Shown: positions 51,885 through 62,767, counted from the stretch's first letter. The stretch: DNA of 64,000 nt from Lutibacter sp. (GCF_013041805.1 NZ_JABDRI010000020.1:1-64000); one strand, 5' to 3'. Numbers and translations are program-made. The notes: a model not told the origin generated them from the sequence alone.

Positions 51885-53762
51885 CTAATTTTTTACTTTT
51901 AGAATGAAAGATTCTAAAGTGTTTATTTTTATTTTTATAAATCCTTTACCGTGCTCAACTTTCAATTCGGAAGAAGGCGAATCGTATAACTGATCTACTA
52001 AACCATAGGTTCCATCTTTCAAATTCCAAGCTGCAATAATATTTTCTGGAATTTGTAATTCAAAATCATAACTCTCTTCAGCATCAAAATTTGATACAAT
52101 TATTAATTTTTCCTTTGCAGACCATCGTACAAATGAAAATACACGGTGATTGTAGTTTTGAGTTTGTTCTCGATTGAAGAAATGAATCTCCTTATAATCA
52201 CCCATTAAAGCACTACTACTAATTGAAAAATTCAATAATTTCTTGTAAAAACCTCTTAAACTTCGTTCTTTTTTTGATAATTGTGCACCATCAAATTCCC
52301 CATTATTCATCCACCTTTGATGATGAGGAACTCCTATATAATCGAAAATAGATGTTCTGGTTGGACTTCCAAAACCAGCATTTTCAGCCCCTGGCTCCCC
52401 CACTTCTTGACCAAAATAAATCATTGTTGGAGATGTGCTAATTGTTGTTGAAACAACCATTGCTGGCTTACCTTTTTCCGCTAAACCTGCAAAATCAGAA
52501 CTAGCAATTCGTTGTTCATCATGGTTTTCTAAAAAATGGAGCATATGATGTTCAATATCTACTAAATCTGTTTGAATTCCAGGCAAATGATCTGTCCAGC
52601 CATGCCCTTGCATTATATGCTTTATGCTGTCGTATAATGCCACTTTATCATACAAATAATCCATTTTACCCTTAAATATGTAATCTCTATATAAGGATGG
52701 GTTATAGACTTCAGCTAACAAAAAAGCCTCAGAATTTTTCATTTTTATTGCAGAATTCATATAACTCCAAAATTCAACAGGAACCATTTCTGCCATATCA
52801 TATCTAAAGCCATCAACACCTTTATCTATCCAATATAGTGCTATATCTTTAAATTTATTCCAAGAATCTGGAACTTCTTTTCCTTCCCAAAAGTCAAAAT
52901 GTTCTTTATAATCCTTACTTCCAAATTCGTATGGAAGTTCTACAAAATCCTTGCTCCCATCAGGTTTTATACCGTAATTAATTTTTACTGTTTCATACCA
53001 ATCATAAAAACTTGGTTGTGCCAAACGTGATCCATTTCCAGTCCATTTTGCAGGTTTTTCTTCAAATTTTCGATCTGAAAGCTCATTTGCTTCACCTCCT
53101 AATGGTTGATAATTATTTTGCCAGATTGGAACTTTAAAATCTTCGCCAGGGATATAATAAAAGTTATTATTTTTCTCGTACTCAACATTTTTATTATCAT
53201 TAGCACCAAAATCACTTATCCCTTTTGGATTTGTTTTTCCTTCATACCCACGAGCAATATGATTTGGAACAATATCAATAAGAACTTTCATTCCTGTGCT
53301 ATGTGTGCGCTCAATCAATTCCTCAAATTCTTCCAATCGTTTTGCTGGGTCTACAGCTAAATCCGGATTTACATTGTAATAATCCTTTACAGCATAAGGT
53401 GACCCTGCACGACCTTTAACAATATCTGGATCGTCATTTGAAATTCCAAAAGCAGTGTAATCTGTAATTGTAGCATGGTGTAAAACACCCGTGTACCAAA
53501 TATGTGTTACACCCAAATTTTTAATTTCAAGAAGTGCTTTCTCAGTAAAATCGTTAAACTTACCTACACCATTTTCTTCTAAGGTACCCCAAGGCTTATT
53601 CAATTTATTGGTATTACCAAATAACCGAGTAAAAACCTGATAAACAACTTCTTTATGATTTTTTTTAGACTGCATAGTTTTTTCGATCTCTTTTTTTTCT
53701 TGATTACAAGCCACAAAAATAACAAATAGACTTATAAAACTTATGATGAGTATTTTTTTCAT
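51885..53762 (-). CDS. GH13 alpha-amylase-family lipoprotein (last gene of the maltodextrin operon)
   Basis: 625-residue lipoprotein (lipobox FVAC, Cys19). The GH13 catalytic barrel shows motif I DIVPNH, motif II GFRYDMAEM with nucleophile Asp322, motif III LLAEVYNP with acid Glu351 and motif IV LENHDEQ with Asp415. A long insertion around 180-280 lies in domain B. It hydrolyses alpha-1,4 glucans, probably at the outer membrane or surface. Charged residues follow the lipidated Cys. It is four bases behind the GH97 gene. Confidence 0.92.
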   Translation of the reverse strand: MKKILIISFISLFVIFVACNQEKKEIEKTMQSKKNHKEVVYQVFTRLFGNTNKLNKPWGTLEENGVGKFNDFTEKALLEIKNLGVTHIWYTGVLHHATITDYTAFGISNDDPDIVKGRAGSPYAVKDYYNVNPDLAVDPAKRLEEFEELIERTHSTGMKVLIDIVPNHIARGYEGKTNPKGISDFGANDNKNVEYEKNNNFYYIPGEDFKVPIWQNNYQPLGGEANELSDRKFEEKPAKWTGNGSRLAQPSFYDWYETVKINYGIKPDGSKDFVELPYEFGSKDYKEHFDFWEGKEVPDSWNKFKDIALYWIDKGVDGFRYDMAEMVPVEFWSYMNSAIKMKNSEAFLLAEVYNPSLYRDYIFKGKMDYLYDKVALYDSIKHIMQGHGWTDHLPGIQTDLVDIEHHMLHFLENHDEQRIASSDFAGLAEKGKPAMVVSTTISTSPTMIYFGQEVGEPGAENAGFGSPTRTSIFDYIGVPHHQRWMNNGEFDGAQLSKKERSLRGFYKKLLNFSISSSALMGDYKEIHFFNREQTQNYNHRVFSFVRWSAKEKLIIVSNFDAEESYDFELQIPENIIAAWNLKDGTYGLVDQLYDSPSSELKVEHGKGFIKIKINTLESFILKVKN

Positions 53763-53766
53763 GGTA

Positions 53767-55842
53767 TTATTTTTTTAATAAGCTAATTGCAAATCCACCA
53801 CCTTCGGCAAGTTTGACAATTTCTTTGGATGTATTAGATATTTCTATTGTTCTAATAGTTAAACTTGTTGGATTCTTATCCCAGTGAGCATCCTTTCCAT
53901 CTTCATAAATTGTTGCTTCGTAGGTAACTCCTTTCTCCAAAAAGCTGAAATCAATTACAAGTGTTCTAGAGTTTTCATCGGTAATACCACCAACAAACCA
54001 ATTATTAGAGTTTCTTTCTTGTCGAGCTATGGTTACAAAATCACCTATTTCACCATTCAAAACTTTAGTTTGCTGCCAATCTACTCCTACATCTCGAATA
54101 AATTGCAATGCCGGATTTCCTTCATAGTTTTCAATCAAATCTGCTGCCATTTGCACAGGACTATATATTACAACATACAATGCTAATTGTTGTGCTATGG
54201 TTGTATTTACTTGATTTGCAGTTTTATATTTATCAAATTTTATATCAAAAATTCCTGGTGTAAAATCAATTGGACCAGCTAACATTCTTGTAAAAGCCAC
54301 AATTGACAAATGCTCAGGTGGATTTCCGCCATCTTGAGCCCAGGCGTTAAATTCTTGTCCTCTCAAGCCTTCTCTTGAAATTGTGTTTGGATATGTTCTT
54401 CGTAAACCTGTAGCTTTTATAGGTTCATGAGCATTTATTGCCACTTGGTATTTTGCCGCTTTAATAACTGCATTGTTATACTGGTTTACCATATATTGCC
54501 CGTGATGATATTCTCCTTTAGGTAATATTTTACCAACATAACCCGTTTTTACGGAGTGTATTCCTAAACTTTGCATTAATGCATACGCCGTATCTTGTTG
54601 CTTTTCATACGTTTCTGTTGCCGCCGAAGTTTCGTGATGCATAATAATCTCAACTCCTTTTTCTTTTCCGTAACGCACCACTTCTTTTAAATCATAATCT
54701 GAATATGGTGTTACAAAATCAAAAACACCTTCTCTATCCTCAAAGCCAATCCAGTGTTCCCATCCAGTATTCCAACCTTCAACCAATACTGCACCGATAT
54801 TGTTTTTTGCTGAAAAATCTATAAATGCTTTTGCATTTTCAGTAGTTGCACCGTGTTTTCCAGAAGCTAAATCCCACGACGATTTTCCTAAATGCATTTC
54901 CCACCAAATACCAGTGTATTTTGTTGGCTTAAACCAAGAAATATCATCCAATTTACTTGGTTCATTCAGGTTTACTATTAAATTAGATTCAATTAAATCA
55001 CTCGCTTTTTCAGCAATTTGAATGGTACGCCAAGGTGTATGGAAAGGTACTGTTCTTTTCACTTTATAATCCAAATTATCAGAACCCACCAAATTACTTT
55101 TCATTACAAAATTTAGAGTATCAACTTGTAAAGTCATACCTGAATAATCAATCAAACTTGCTTCATGAAAACTTAAGTGTAATCCGCTTTTAGTTTTCAT
55201 TGTAACTGGAGTGTTCACAGCGTTTTCCGGTATAGAAGTTTGTGCTAAATTTACATGAGCTGCTTTTTCTATTGCATCAATTTCTGAAAATTGAGTTGTA
55301 TTATACAAATGCTCATAAATATCCCAATCACCAGGAATCCACCATACTTTATGGTCTGCTGTTAATTTAAACTCGGTATTTTCTTCAGTAATAAAAACTT
55401 CAGAAAGGTTTTTTTGCTCTGGAAATTCATATCTAAATCCTAAGCCATCGTCATAAACTCGAAAAGTTATATTCAATTTTCGCTTTAATTCTGATGTTTC
55501 TTGAAGTTCTATTTTAAGTTCATTGTAATTATTTACAACTTCTAATTGTTCTCCCCAAGGCATTTTCCAAGTTTCATTAAAACTGCTTGAAATTACATTT
55601 ATGATTTTAAAATTATCTTTTAAGGATGCTGCTTCTCTTAAATCGAAACCTAAGGTTGAAGTCTTAATTACCTCACCCTTTTTATAACTTATAGTATAAT
55701 TAGGCTGACCGTCCTTTGTCAAATTGAAAATTACTTCTATCGCGCTATTTGGTGAAATAATTTTCGTTTCAATTTTAGTCTCTTTTGAACAGGAAAATAA
55801 AATAGTACTAATGACTACGATACTTATTTTAAAAATTCTCAT
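53767..55842 (-). CDS. GH97 alpha-glucosidase (SusB-like) lipoprotein
   Basis: 691-residue lipoprotein (Cys18) of the GH97 family. Glu404 (HHETSA), Glu473 (NAHEPI) and Glu497 (RGQEFNAW) are spaced 69 and 24 residues apart, exactly as Glu439, Glu508 and Glu532 in Bacteroides SusB, so this is the inverting, maltooligosaccharide-cleaving subgroup rather than the retaining galactosidase group. It releases glucose from non-reducing ends. One base separates it from the upstream GH13 gene. Confidence 0.93.
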   Translation of the reverse strand: MRIFKISIVVISTILFSCSKETKIETKIISPNSAIEVIFNLTKDGQPNYTISYKKGEVIKTSTLGFDLREAASLKDNFKIINVISSSFNETWKMPWGEQLEVVNNYNELKIELQETSELKRKLNITFRVYDDGLGFRYEFPEQKNLSEVFITEENTEFKLTADHKVWWIPGDWDIYEHLYNTTQFSEIDAIEKAAHVNLAQTSIPENAVNTPVTMKTKSGLHLSFHEASLIDYSGMTLQVDTLNFVMKSNLVGSDNLDYKVKRTVPFHTPWRTIQIAEKASDLIESNLIVNLNEPSKLDDISWFKPTKYTGIWWEMHLGKSSWDLASGKHGATTENAKAFIDFSAKNNIGAVLVEGWNTGWEHWIGFEDREGVFDFVTPYSDYDLKEVVRYGKEKGVEIIMHHETSAATETYEKQQDTAYALMQSLGIHSVKTGYVGKILPKGEYHHGQYMVNQYNNAVIKAAKYQVAINAHEPIKATGLRRTYPNTISREGLRGQEFNAWAQDGGNPPEHLSIVAFTRMLAGPIDFTPGIFDIKFDKYKTANQVNTTIAQQLALYVVIYSPVQMAADLIENYEGNPALQFIRDVGVDWQQTKVLNGEIGDFVTIARQERNSNNWFVGGITDENSRTLVIDFSFLEKGVTYEATIYEDGKDAHWDKNPTSLTIRTIEISNTSKEIVKLAEGGGFAISLLKK

Positions 55843-55843
55843 C

Positions 55844-57514
55844 TTATTTTTTTAATTCTAATAAAACAATATTAAATGCCGTATCTAATTTTGCAATTCC
55901 ATTTTTAACAATAACTTCAGTACCTGAATACGCATCAACAACCAAATCTCCATTTTTAAAAATTGAATTTACATTTAATTCCTTTGAACCATTGGATAAA
56001 TCTAAACCAACAACAACAGCATCTGTATAATTAGTTGTTGAATAAATTCTTTGGAAAACATATGGTTGTTCACTTATCATTTTATGAACTCCTGCTCCAA
56101 TTGATGGATGATTCTTTCTGAATTTCCCTAATTTTTGATAATGTAACAATATCGATTTGGTTTCCTCATTCGTTTCAATATCATTCCAATTCATATTTGA
56201 ACGCAATGTAGCATCTCCAACTGTTCCTTCAATAATTAAATTTCTTGCAGATTCATCACCATAATAGACTTGTGAGCTTCCAGGACTTAATAATAATTTA
56301 GTTCCTGCTTCAAAAGTTTTGGTTCGGTCTTTATCAAAAGGCTGGCCATCATCATGAGATGTTAGATAATTTAAAATACCAAATTCTTTTAATTCATTGT
56401 TTAAAATTGAATCGTATTTAGAAAATAATTCCTCATATGTTGGCATTTGAGAAGCGTTCCATTTAAACTCAAAATTTATTAAACTGTTAAACCCATTTTC
56501 AAAATAATTCACTTTTTTATCTCCAAAATCAAAAAATTGACCTCCGCTAATTCCGTAATTATATACTTCTCCAACTAAATAAAAATTATTAGTATCTAAA
56601 ACTTTCTCGGGATTCTTTTCTTTCCATTGTTTAAATGCATACTCACATTCTGTTATAAATTCGCCCCAAATAAATTCTTCTGTATGCTTTACTGTATCTG
56701 CTCTATACCCATCAATTCCATATTCAGAGATATAATCTGTCAACCATTTTATGATATAAAAACGAGGTGCTTTTGGGTAACCTGTTCTCATAAAAAAGGC
56801 ATCCAACTCTTTCATTTCTTGCTCATACCTACCCTCTGATTTCCATTTTTCAACTAAATGTTTTGGGAGTTCAACAAATTGATTATCTCCCGTTTTAATA
56901 TCCGGTAAATTCTTAACTAAGGTACAAGAAACCGTAGATTCATAATCTTGGTATGAACATTGAGGACCTGTTCTCACCCAATCATTTGGCCATACTGGGT
57001 CTTTAATTGTTGCTGGGCCCGTATGATTTATAACCCCATCTAATACAATTCGAATACCCTTTTTATGAGCGACCTCTACCAAATTTTTTAAATCTTCTGT
57101 AGTTCCAAAATTTGGATCTAGTGCCGTCCAGTCTTTTGCCCAATATCCGTGATACCCATAACTTACCCCTGTGCCTTCGTCAACTTCTCCATGAACTTGT
57201 TCAACAATTGGAGTAAACCAAATTGCATTAATACCTAAATTAGAAAAATAACCATCTTGAATTTTTTGAGTGATTCCAATAATATCACCACCTTCAAAAC
57301 CACGTAAAGTTCCCGTTACTTTTGTTCTACTGAAGTTTACATCATTTGACGTATCACCATTGTTAAATCTATCTGTAAGTAAAAAATAAATATTAGCTGC
57401 TTCCCAAACAAATGGCGTTTCTACATTTGTTGAAATTAATAACCCTTCCTCTTTTTTCTCAGAGGAACATGCTGCTACAACCATCAGTAGGCCGATTAAT
57501 ATATATTTTTTCAT
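55844..57514 (-). CDS. GH13 alpha-amylase-family lipoprotein (second)
   Basis: 556-residue lipoprotein (lipobox AAC, Cys16). GH13 motifs: VLDGVINH, GYRADTVKH with Asp273, LVGEVYNY with Glu316 and TSHDDGQ with Asp388. An NNGDTSND stretch near residue 55 resembles a calcium site. The active-site pattern fits alpha-amylase. A C-terminal beta domain completes the chain. It probably acts in series with the neighbouring enzymes. Confidence 0.92.
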   Translation of the reverse strand: MKKYILIGLLMVVAACSSEKKEEGLLISTNVETPFVWEAANIYFLLTDRFNNGDTSNDVNFSRTKVTGTLRGFEGGDIIGITQKIQDGYFSNLGINAIWFTPIVEQVHGEVDEGTGVSYGYHGYWAKDWTALDPNFGTTEDLKNLVEVAHKKGIRIVLDGVINHTGPATIKDPVWPNDWVRTGPQCSYQDYESTVSCTLVKNLPDIKTGDNQFVELPKHLVEKWKSEGRYEQEMKELDAFFMRTGYPKAPRFYIIKWLTDYISEYGIDGYRADTVKHTEEFIWGEFITECEYAFKQWKEKNPEKVLDTNNFYLVGEVYNYGISGGQFFDFGDKKVNYFENGFNSLINFEFKWNASQMPTYEELFSKYDSILNNELKEFGILNYLTSHDDGQPFDKDRTKTFEAGTKLLLSPGSSQVYYGDESARNLIIEGTVGDATLRSNMNWNDIETNEETKSILLHYQKLGKFRKNHPSIGAGVHKMISEQPYVFQRIYSTTNYTDAVVVGLDLSNGSKELNVNSIFKNGDLVVDAYSGTEVIVKNGIAKLDTAFNIVLLELKK

Positions 57515-57519
57515 AAGTA

Positions 57520-59892
57520 TTAAAATTTAATTTTTATCGTCTTTTCTTTTGTGTTCGTAACTAAAACTGGGATTTCAAGAACTTTATTTTCTCTATGATA
57601 CGTAAATTCATATCCTCGTACTTTTCTTGGTATTTTTGAAATATTATGAACTATTAATTTGATTAGTTTACTTGAAAACTGATAATTCTCCCCTAATTCA
57701 GGTTCAATTTCAATGCGTAAAGTATTATTTTTGAATTTACTCTCAAATTCTAGAATTTCATATTTACCTTTTTCGAAAGCGTTTGGAGTTTCTCCATCAT
57801 CATTATACAGTTCATATTCACTTTCTAAAACCGTTTCATCAAAATAGAAATGTAAATCAAATGAATTTAAATTGTAAGTTGATGTATTTTGAATTGGTTG
57901 AATCATTGGCATAAAAGCACCTCCACGAACATAGGTAGGAATACTTTCTTCCGCTAATTTAACGCTAACTGTTTTGCCTCCTTCTATTTTTTTATCTGTA
58001 TAAAAATTGAACCAATTTGAATTTGATGGAAAATAAACTTCTTGTTGTTTTAATCCTGGTTTTAAAACTGGACTTACCAATATATTTTCTCCCCACAAAT
58101 ACGTTTTATCATTTGTAAACAATTTAGCATTACCCATTTCTTCAAAAAACAACGGACGCATTAATGGCGTTCCTTTTTGATTATTTTGAAAAGCTAGCGT
58201 ATAATTATAAGGTAACAAACTGTAACGTAGCTCAATAGATTTTTTTGCTAAACCTTTTGTAATTGGTTCTCTAAAAACGGGTTCTGAAGGTACATCTTCC
58301 TGTGCGTGCGGTCTGTAAATTGGCTGAAAAACACCATATTGCAACCAACGAGTATACAATTCATCATCTAAATTTGCTCCTGCAAAACCACCCAAATCTG
58401 AATGCATAAAACCTAAACCTTGCATTCCCATTTGTAAAGCAATTTCCGGCTGAGATTGTAAGCCACCCCAAGTTCTATTTACATCACCAGACCAAGGTAT
58501 TAAACCATATTGTTGCGAACCTGAATACCCTGCACGCATGAGAATAAACGGACGTTGATTTGGAAAATCTTTTTGATACCCCTCAAAAACTAATTTCGCC
58601 CAATTATGACCATAAATATTATGAACCTCATCAGCCGTTCCTGTAGCGTGTAACAAGTCCGATGGATGTACTTCAGGCTCACCTAAATCTCCCCACCAAC
58701 CGGCAACTCCATAATTTGTATATTTTTTATAAATATCCCAAAACCATTGTTTACTTTCAGGTTTGAAAATATCAATAATTCCAGTATTTCCAAAGTAAAA
58801 ATCATACTTATAAGGCTCTCCTTTATCGTTAACTCCTAAAATATTTTTTTCAACAGCTTCGTCCCATTTACTTGAAGTAGTTAACACAAAAGGTTCAGTA
58901 ATTAAAATTGTTTTTACTCCTTTTTTTGATAAATCGGAAATCATTTTTTTAGGATTTGGAAATGAATCTTTATCAAATTCAAAATTTCCCATGGTTCCTT
59001 TTAATTCTTTCCCAAACCAATATAAATCTATAATAATAGCATCTACAGGAATCTCCTCTTCTTGAAATTTCTCAATTGTTTGAATAGTTTCATTTTGTGA
59101 ATGATAACCAAACCTACTTGAAAAATTTCCTAAAGCCCAACGAGGAATCATTGGTTGTTTTCCTGTTAGGGTTACATAATTTTCTATTAATTTTTTCCAA
59201 TTATCACCTGCAATTACTTGATAGGTTTTGCGTCCAGATATAGTTTCATAGGATAAGGTATTTGATTTTTTACTGTCCAAATCTAAGTAACCTATTGGCG
59301 CGTTATCAAAATGTATTGCATACATTTTTGAGGAATATACTAATGGAATTGTGAAATTCATTAATTCAGAATGCGTTTCGTAACCGTAATGTGCCCTATT
59401 GTATAACTGTAATCTATTTCCTCTTCTATTCATTCCTAATGCTCGTGCACCGCCACCAAACAAGATTTCATTATCAGTTAAATTAAAATCCAATACTTCA
59501 TATGATTCATTTTTCGAATATCCATTCTTCTCTGAAGTTAATAAATTCCCTTTGTAATAATAGGATACTTTAAACGGTGTATGCTCAATTTTTACTGAAA
59601 TATTTTTCATTTGAATTTCAGTTTCTAAAGTACCTTCAATCAATTTCATTTCAACAAATTGAGGCTTTAGTGCTAACGCGTGAGAATTTGGCTGAAACTT
59701 TTCTCCTCTAGGTATAAATGATGTTTCTATAATCTCATTTCCATAAGGTTGAAACCTATAAAGTCCATCGTTAGTTTTTACTTCTACATAGGTTTTATAA
59801 GCCGTAATACTTTCAAATTTACGTTGTGAATTTTGCGCATTTAGAAAAAAACTAAACGATATAAATAGAAATACTAATTTTAAATTTTTCAT
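57520..59892 (-). CDS. GH31 alpha-glucosidase-family protein
   Basis: 790-residue secreted glycosidase with a Sec signal peptide (LVFLFISFSFFLNAQ, no lipobox). GH31 catalytic nucleophile Asp402 in WWGDLGEPEVH and acid Asp470 in WSGDVNRTW. The WWGDLGEPE variant (instead of WxDMNEP) marks a divergent GH31 subgroup. It would trim alpha-glucosides or branched oligosaccharides in the periplasm. Six bases follow the esterase gene. Confidence 0.92.
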   Translation of the reverse strand: MKNLKLVFLFISFSFFLNAQNSQRKFESITAYKTYVEVKTNDGLYRFQPYGNEIIETSFIPRGEKFQPNSHALALKPQFVEMKLIEGTLETEIQMKNISVKIEHTPFKVSYYYKGNLLTSEKNGYSKNESYEVLDFNLTDNEILFGGGARALGMNRRGNRLQLYNRAHYGYETHSELMNFTIPLVYSSKMYAIHFDNAPIGYLDLDSKKSNTLSYETISGRKTYQVIAGDNWKKLIENYVTLTGKQPMIPRWALGNFSSRFGYHSQNETIQTIEKFQEEEIPVDAIIIDLYWFGKELKGTMGNFEFDKDSFPNPKKMISDLSKKGVKTILITEPFVLTTSSKWDEAVEKNILGVNDKGEPYKYDFYFGNTGIIDIFKPESKQWFWDIYKKYTNYGVAGWWGDLGEPEVHPSDLLHATGTADEVHNIYGHNWAKLVFEGYQKDFPNQRPFILMRAGYSGSQQYGLIPWSGDVNRTWGGLQSQPEIALQMGMQGLGFMHSDLGGFAGANLDDELYTRWLQYGVFQPIYRPHAQEDVPSEPVFREPITKGLAKKSIELRYSLLPYNYTLAFQNNQKGTPLMRPLFFEEMGNAKLFTNDKTYLWGENILVSPVLKPGLKQQEVYFPSNSNWFNFYTDKKIEGGKTVSVKLAEESIPTYVRGGAFMPMIQPIQNTSTYNLNSFDLHFYFDETVLESEYELYNDDGETPNAFEKGKYEILEFESKFKNNTLRIEIEPELGENYQFSSKLIKLIVHNISKIPRKVRGYEFTYHRENKVLEIPVLVTNTKEKTIKIKF

Positions 59893-59898
59893 TCGTTT

Positions 59899-60867
59899 TT
59901 AATTGGTTAATAAAAACTCAACTGGAATTTGAAAACGTTTATTCCAAGAATTTTCAGAATGATCGTGACCTTCAAATCTTAAGTTTTTTGAAGTTGTATC
60001 ATCAAAACCTTTTAATATTAAAACATCATCAACACCTTGCTGATAAGGCAAATAAAACTCATCTAGTGTACTTGTTCCATAATCAAAGTATATTTTATGA
60101 GTTTTAGGAGAAGGTAAATTTTGCTCCAAATAACTAAAGAAAGATGCTGGAACCGGACTGTTTTCTTGCGGCATAAAGCCAATCCAATGTGTTGATAAGC
60201 AAGCAGCTCCTCCAAATATTGTTGGATATTCACACAAAGCATACATTGAAATTAATCCTCCCATACTTGAACCGGCTATAAAGGTATTTTCAAGGGTTGT
60301 AAGTGTAGAAAAATTAGTATCTACAAATGGTTTTACTTCTTCAACAATAAATTTTAAATATGCATCAGACTGAATTCCTTTAAACTCAGTTCCAAATTGT
60401 TTTGTAGCTGTTTCAAAAATTGAATCTTTAAATTTTTGAGGTAGTAAATCAAAAGGTTTCTGTGGGTAATATTCTGTATGCCGAATATCAGAATGGTTCC
60501 ACATCGCAATAACAATGCAGTCTCTAATTTTTGATGAATCTATTAATCCACCAATTATTCTATCTACATCCCATTCTTGTTTGTTCCAAGTAGTTTCAGC
60601 ATCAAACAACATTTGACCATCGTGCATATACAAAACAGCATATTTTTTATTCGTATTATAGTTATTTGGTAACCAAATATCAACAGTTCTTGGACGTACA
60701 TATTTTGAAGGAAAACTATCAATACGTTTAATTGTACCTGAACTTAAATTTGCTGAATAATCAGAAATTTCAATTGAAACCTTTGACTTAACTTTTTGTT
60801 GCTTTTCTTCACAAGAAAACAAGACAAAAACGATTACAAAAAGCAAACTACTTTTAAAAAATTTCAT
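59899..60867 (-). CDS. Esterase-family alpha/beta-hydrolase lipoprotein
   Basis: 322-residue lipoprotein (lipobox LFSC, Cys19) of the esterase D/enterochelin esterase-like family. Nucleophile Ser201 lies in AGSSMGG, with YAVLYMHDGQ before and a C-terminal GHDHSENSW that supplies the catalytic His. In such clusters the enzyme may deacetylate or otherwise remove ester decorations, or be a carbohydrate-binding scaffold; this is not determined here. Confidence 0.85.
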   Translation of the reverse strand: MKFFKSSLLFVIVFVLFSCEEKQQKVKSKVSIEISDYSANLSSGTIKRIDSFPSKYVRPRTVDIWLPNNYNTNKKYAVLYMHDGQMLFDAETTWNKQEWDVDRIIGGLIDSSKIRDCIVIAMWNHSDIRHTEYYPQKPFDLLPQKFKDSIFETATKQFGTEFKGIQSDAYLKFIVEEVKPFVDTNFSTLTTLENTFIAGSSMGGLISMYALCEYPTIFGGAACLSTHWIGFMPQENSPVPASFFSYLEQNLPSPKTHKIYFDYGTSTLDEFYLPYQQGVDDVLILKGFDDTTSKNLRFEGHDHSENSWNKRFQIPVEFLLTN

Positions 60868-60870
60868 TGC

Positions 60871-62730
60871 TTACTTTTTTGAAGTTAACATAATAATACC
60901 TTTTTTATCAATCTTTAAAGAATCTTCCCAAACAAATTTTTCATTTGAAATAATGTTTCTAACTTCTTTTCCTTTCAAACCAATCTCATCAAACCTATTC
61001 AAATCTAATGTAAGTTCTTTTTCATTTTTGTTTAAAATAAAAGCAACTACTTCATCATCTAATATTCTAAATAACACATAAACACCTTTTTCAGGTGCAA
61101 AATGGATTGTTTTTCCTGAATGGATTGCTTCACTATTTTTACGATAATTTAGTACTTTTTTTAAGAAAGATTGCATCTCTTTTTGGTCTGAACTCAAACC
61201 TTTTCCGGTAAATGCATTTACTTTATCTTTTTTCCAACCACCTGGGAAATCAGTTCTAATTAAACCATGGTCACCTGGTTTTGCTGCATCACTTAACAAA
61301 ATCTCAGTTCCATAATAAATTTGAGAAATTCTTGGTAAGGCTAATATATATCCCAAAGCCATTTTAGTTTTTGTAATATCTTCATTTAACTGAGTAAAAA
61401 TTCTGCTCATATCATGGTTGTCAGGAAAAATCATAATTTTACTTGGATTTGTATATGAAAAATCGTTTGCCAAACCTTCATACATTTTAACAAATCCCGT
61501 TCCCCAAGTTTCATCTTCATTCAGTCCTTCAACAATAGCTCGCTGCATAGGAAAATCCATAGAAGATGTTAAGTTTGATTTATATCCATCTTTATTAATA
61601 TGACCATCTTGCCAATAACCAACCAATAACGGATTTAGACTCCACTCCTCTCCTACAATACTAAAATTTGGATACTCAGTCATAATTGCTCCTGCCCATT
61701 TACTCATAAACTCTTTATCGGGATAAGGGTAGGTATCTTGACGAATTCCTCCTAAATCTAACAATTCAACCCACCATATACTATTTTGAATTAAATAGTT
61801 AGATAGTAAAGAATTACGTTGATTTAAATCTGGCATAGTTGAAACGAACCAACCTTCTGTCATACGCTCTGAATCGACTATAGCTGCATAACTATCTTGA
61901 TTTGTTGTTCGCCTATGGTTTGTAGTCACTATTTCCCCTTCTAAAAATTCAGTTTGATAATTAATCCAATCATTTGCTGGTAAATCTTTCATCCACCAAT
62001 GCTCACTTCCAATGTGATTGGCCACTTGATCCATAACTAATTTAATTCCCTTTTCTTTCGATTTTTTGGCTAACTCAATATATTCATCCAAGGTTCCAAA
62101 TCTTGGATCTGGCTGATATAAATCTGTAATTGCGTATCCGTGATAGGAACTTTGTTTCATATCGTTTGTCAAAACTGGTGTAGACCATATAGCTGTAAAC
62201 CCCATCTCATCTATATAATCAATATGATTTGTGATTCCTTTTATATCGCCTCCATGACGAGCATAATCATTTTTTCTGTCAATTTTAGTCTCCTTTAATG
62301 CTTTTACAATGTCATTTGAAGTATCAGCATTTGCAAAACGATCTGGAGTTATTAAATAAATAACATCAGAACTATTAAAACCTTCTCTTTTTTCAGAATT
62401 TGATACACGTTCTTTTAATTCGTATTCTAATGCGAAATTGTTTCTTCGTCCACTTTTTAAAAAATCAATTTTAAAAATACCTGACTTTGCATTTTCTAGA
62501 TTTAACTTTAAGAATAAATAATTGTCATTTTCAGTTCTTTTAACCTCAACCAATTTAACAGAAGTATTTTCAATTGAAGGTTTATACTTAGAAATGCCTT
62601 CTCCATAAATCATGAGTTCTAATTGAGTATTTTTCATTCCAATCCACCAAAAGGGCGGTTCCATTTTTTTAACTTGAGAAAATATTGAACTACTGATAAA
62701 CAATACAATTATAAAGGCTACTTTTTTCAT
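60871..62730 (-). CDS. GH13 neopullulanase/cyclomaltodextrinase-like enzyme (SusA-like)
   Basis: 619-residue periplasmic protein with signal peptide (no lipobox), an N-terminal beta domain (about 22-110) of the cyclomaltodextrinase type, then a GH13 barrel: MDQVANH, GGIRQDTYPY with Asp332, IVGEEW with Glu361 and FPDNHD with Asp440. It resembles SusA, which cleaves maltooligosaccharides in the periplasm. 37 bases separate it from the GH65 gene upstream. Confidence 0.9.
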   Translation of the reverse strand: MKKVAFIIVLFISSSIFSQVKKMEPPFWWIGMKNTQLELMIYGEGISKYKPSIENTSVKLVEVKRTENDNYLFLKLNLENAKSGIFKIDFLKSGRRNNFALEYELKERVSNSEKREGFNSSDVIYLITPDRFANADTSNDIVKALKETKIDRKNDYARHGGDIKGITNHIDYIDEMGFTAIWSTPVLTNDMKQSSYHGYAITDLYQPDPRFGTLDEYIELAKKSKEKGIKLVMDQVANHIGSEHWWMKDLPANDWINYQTEFLEGEIVTTNHRRTTNQDSYAAIVDSERMTEGWFVSTMPDLNQRNSLLSNYLIQNSIWWVELLDLGGIRQDTYPYPDKEFMSKWAGAIMTEYPNFSIVGEEWSLNPLLVGYWQDGHINKDGYKSNLTSSMDFPMQRAIVEGLNEDETWGTGFVKMYEGLANDFSYTNPSKIMIFPDNHDMSRIFTQLNEDITKTKMALGYILALPRISQIYYGTEILLSDAAKPGDHGLIRTDFPGGWKKDKVNAFTGKGLSSDQKEMQSFLKKVLNYRKNSEAIHSGKTIHFAPEKGVYVLFRILDDEVVAFILNKNEKELTLDLNRFDEIGLKGKEVRNIISNEKFVWEDSLKIDKKGIIMLTSKK

Positions 62731-62767
62731 CTAACTAAATTATTTAAGATTTATAATTCTATTTATA

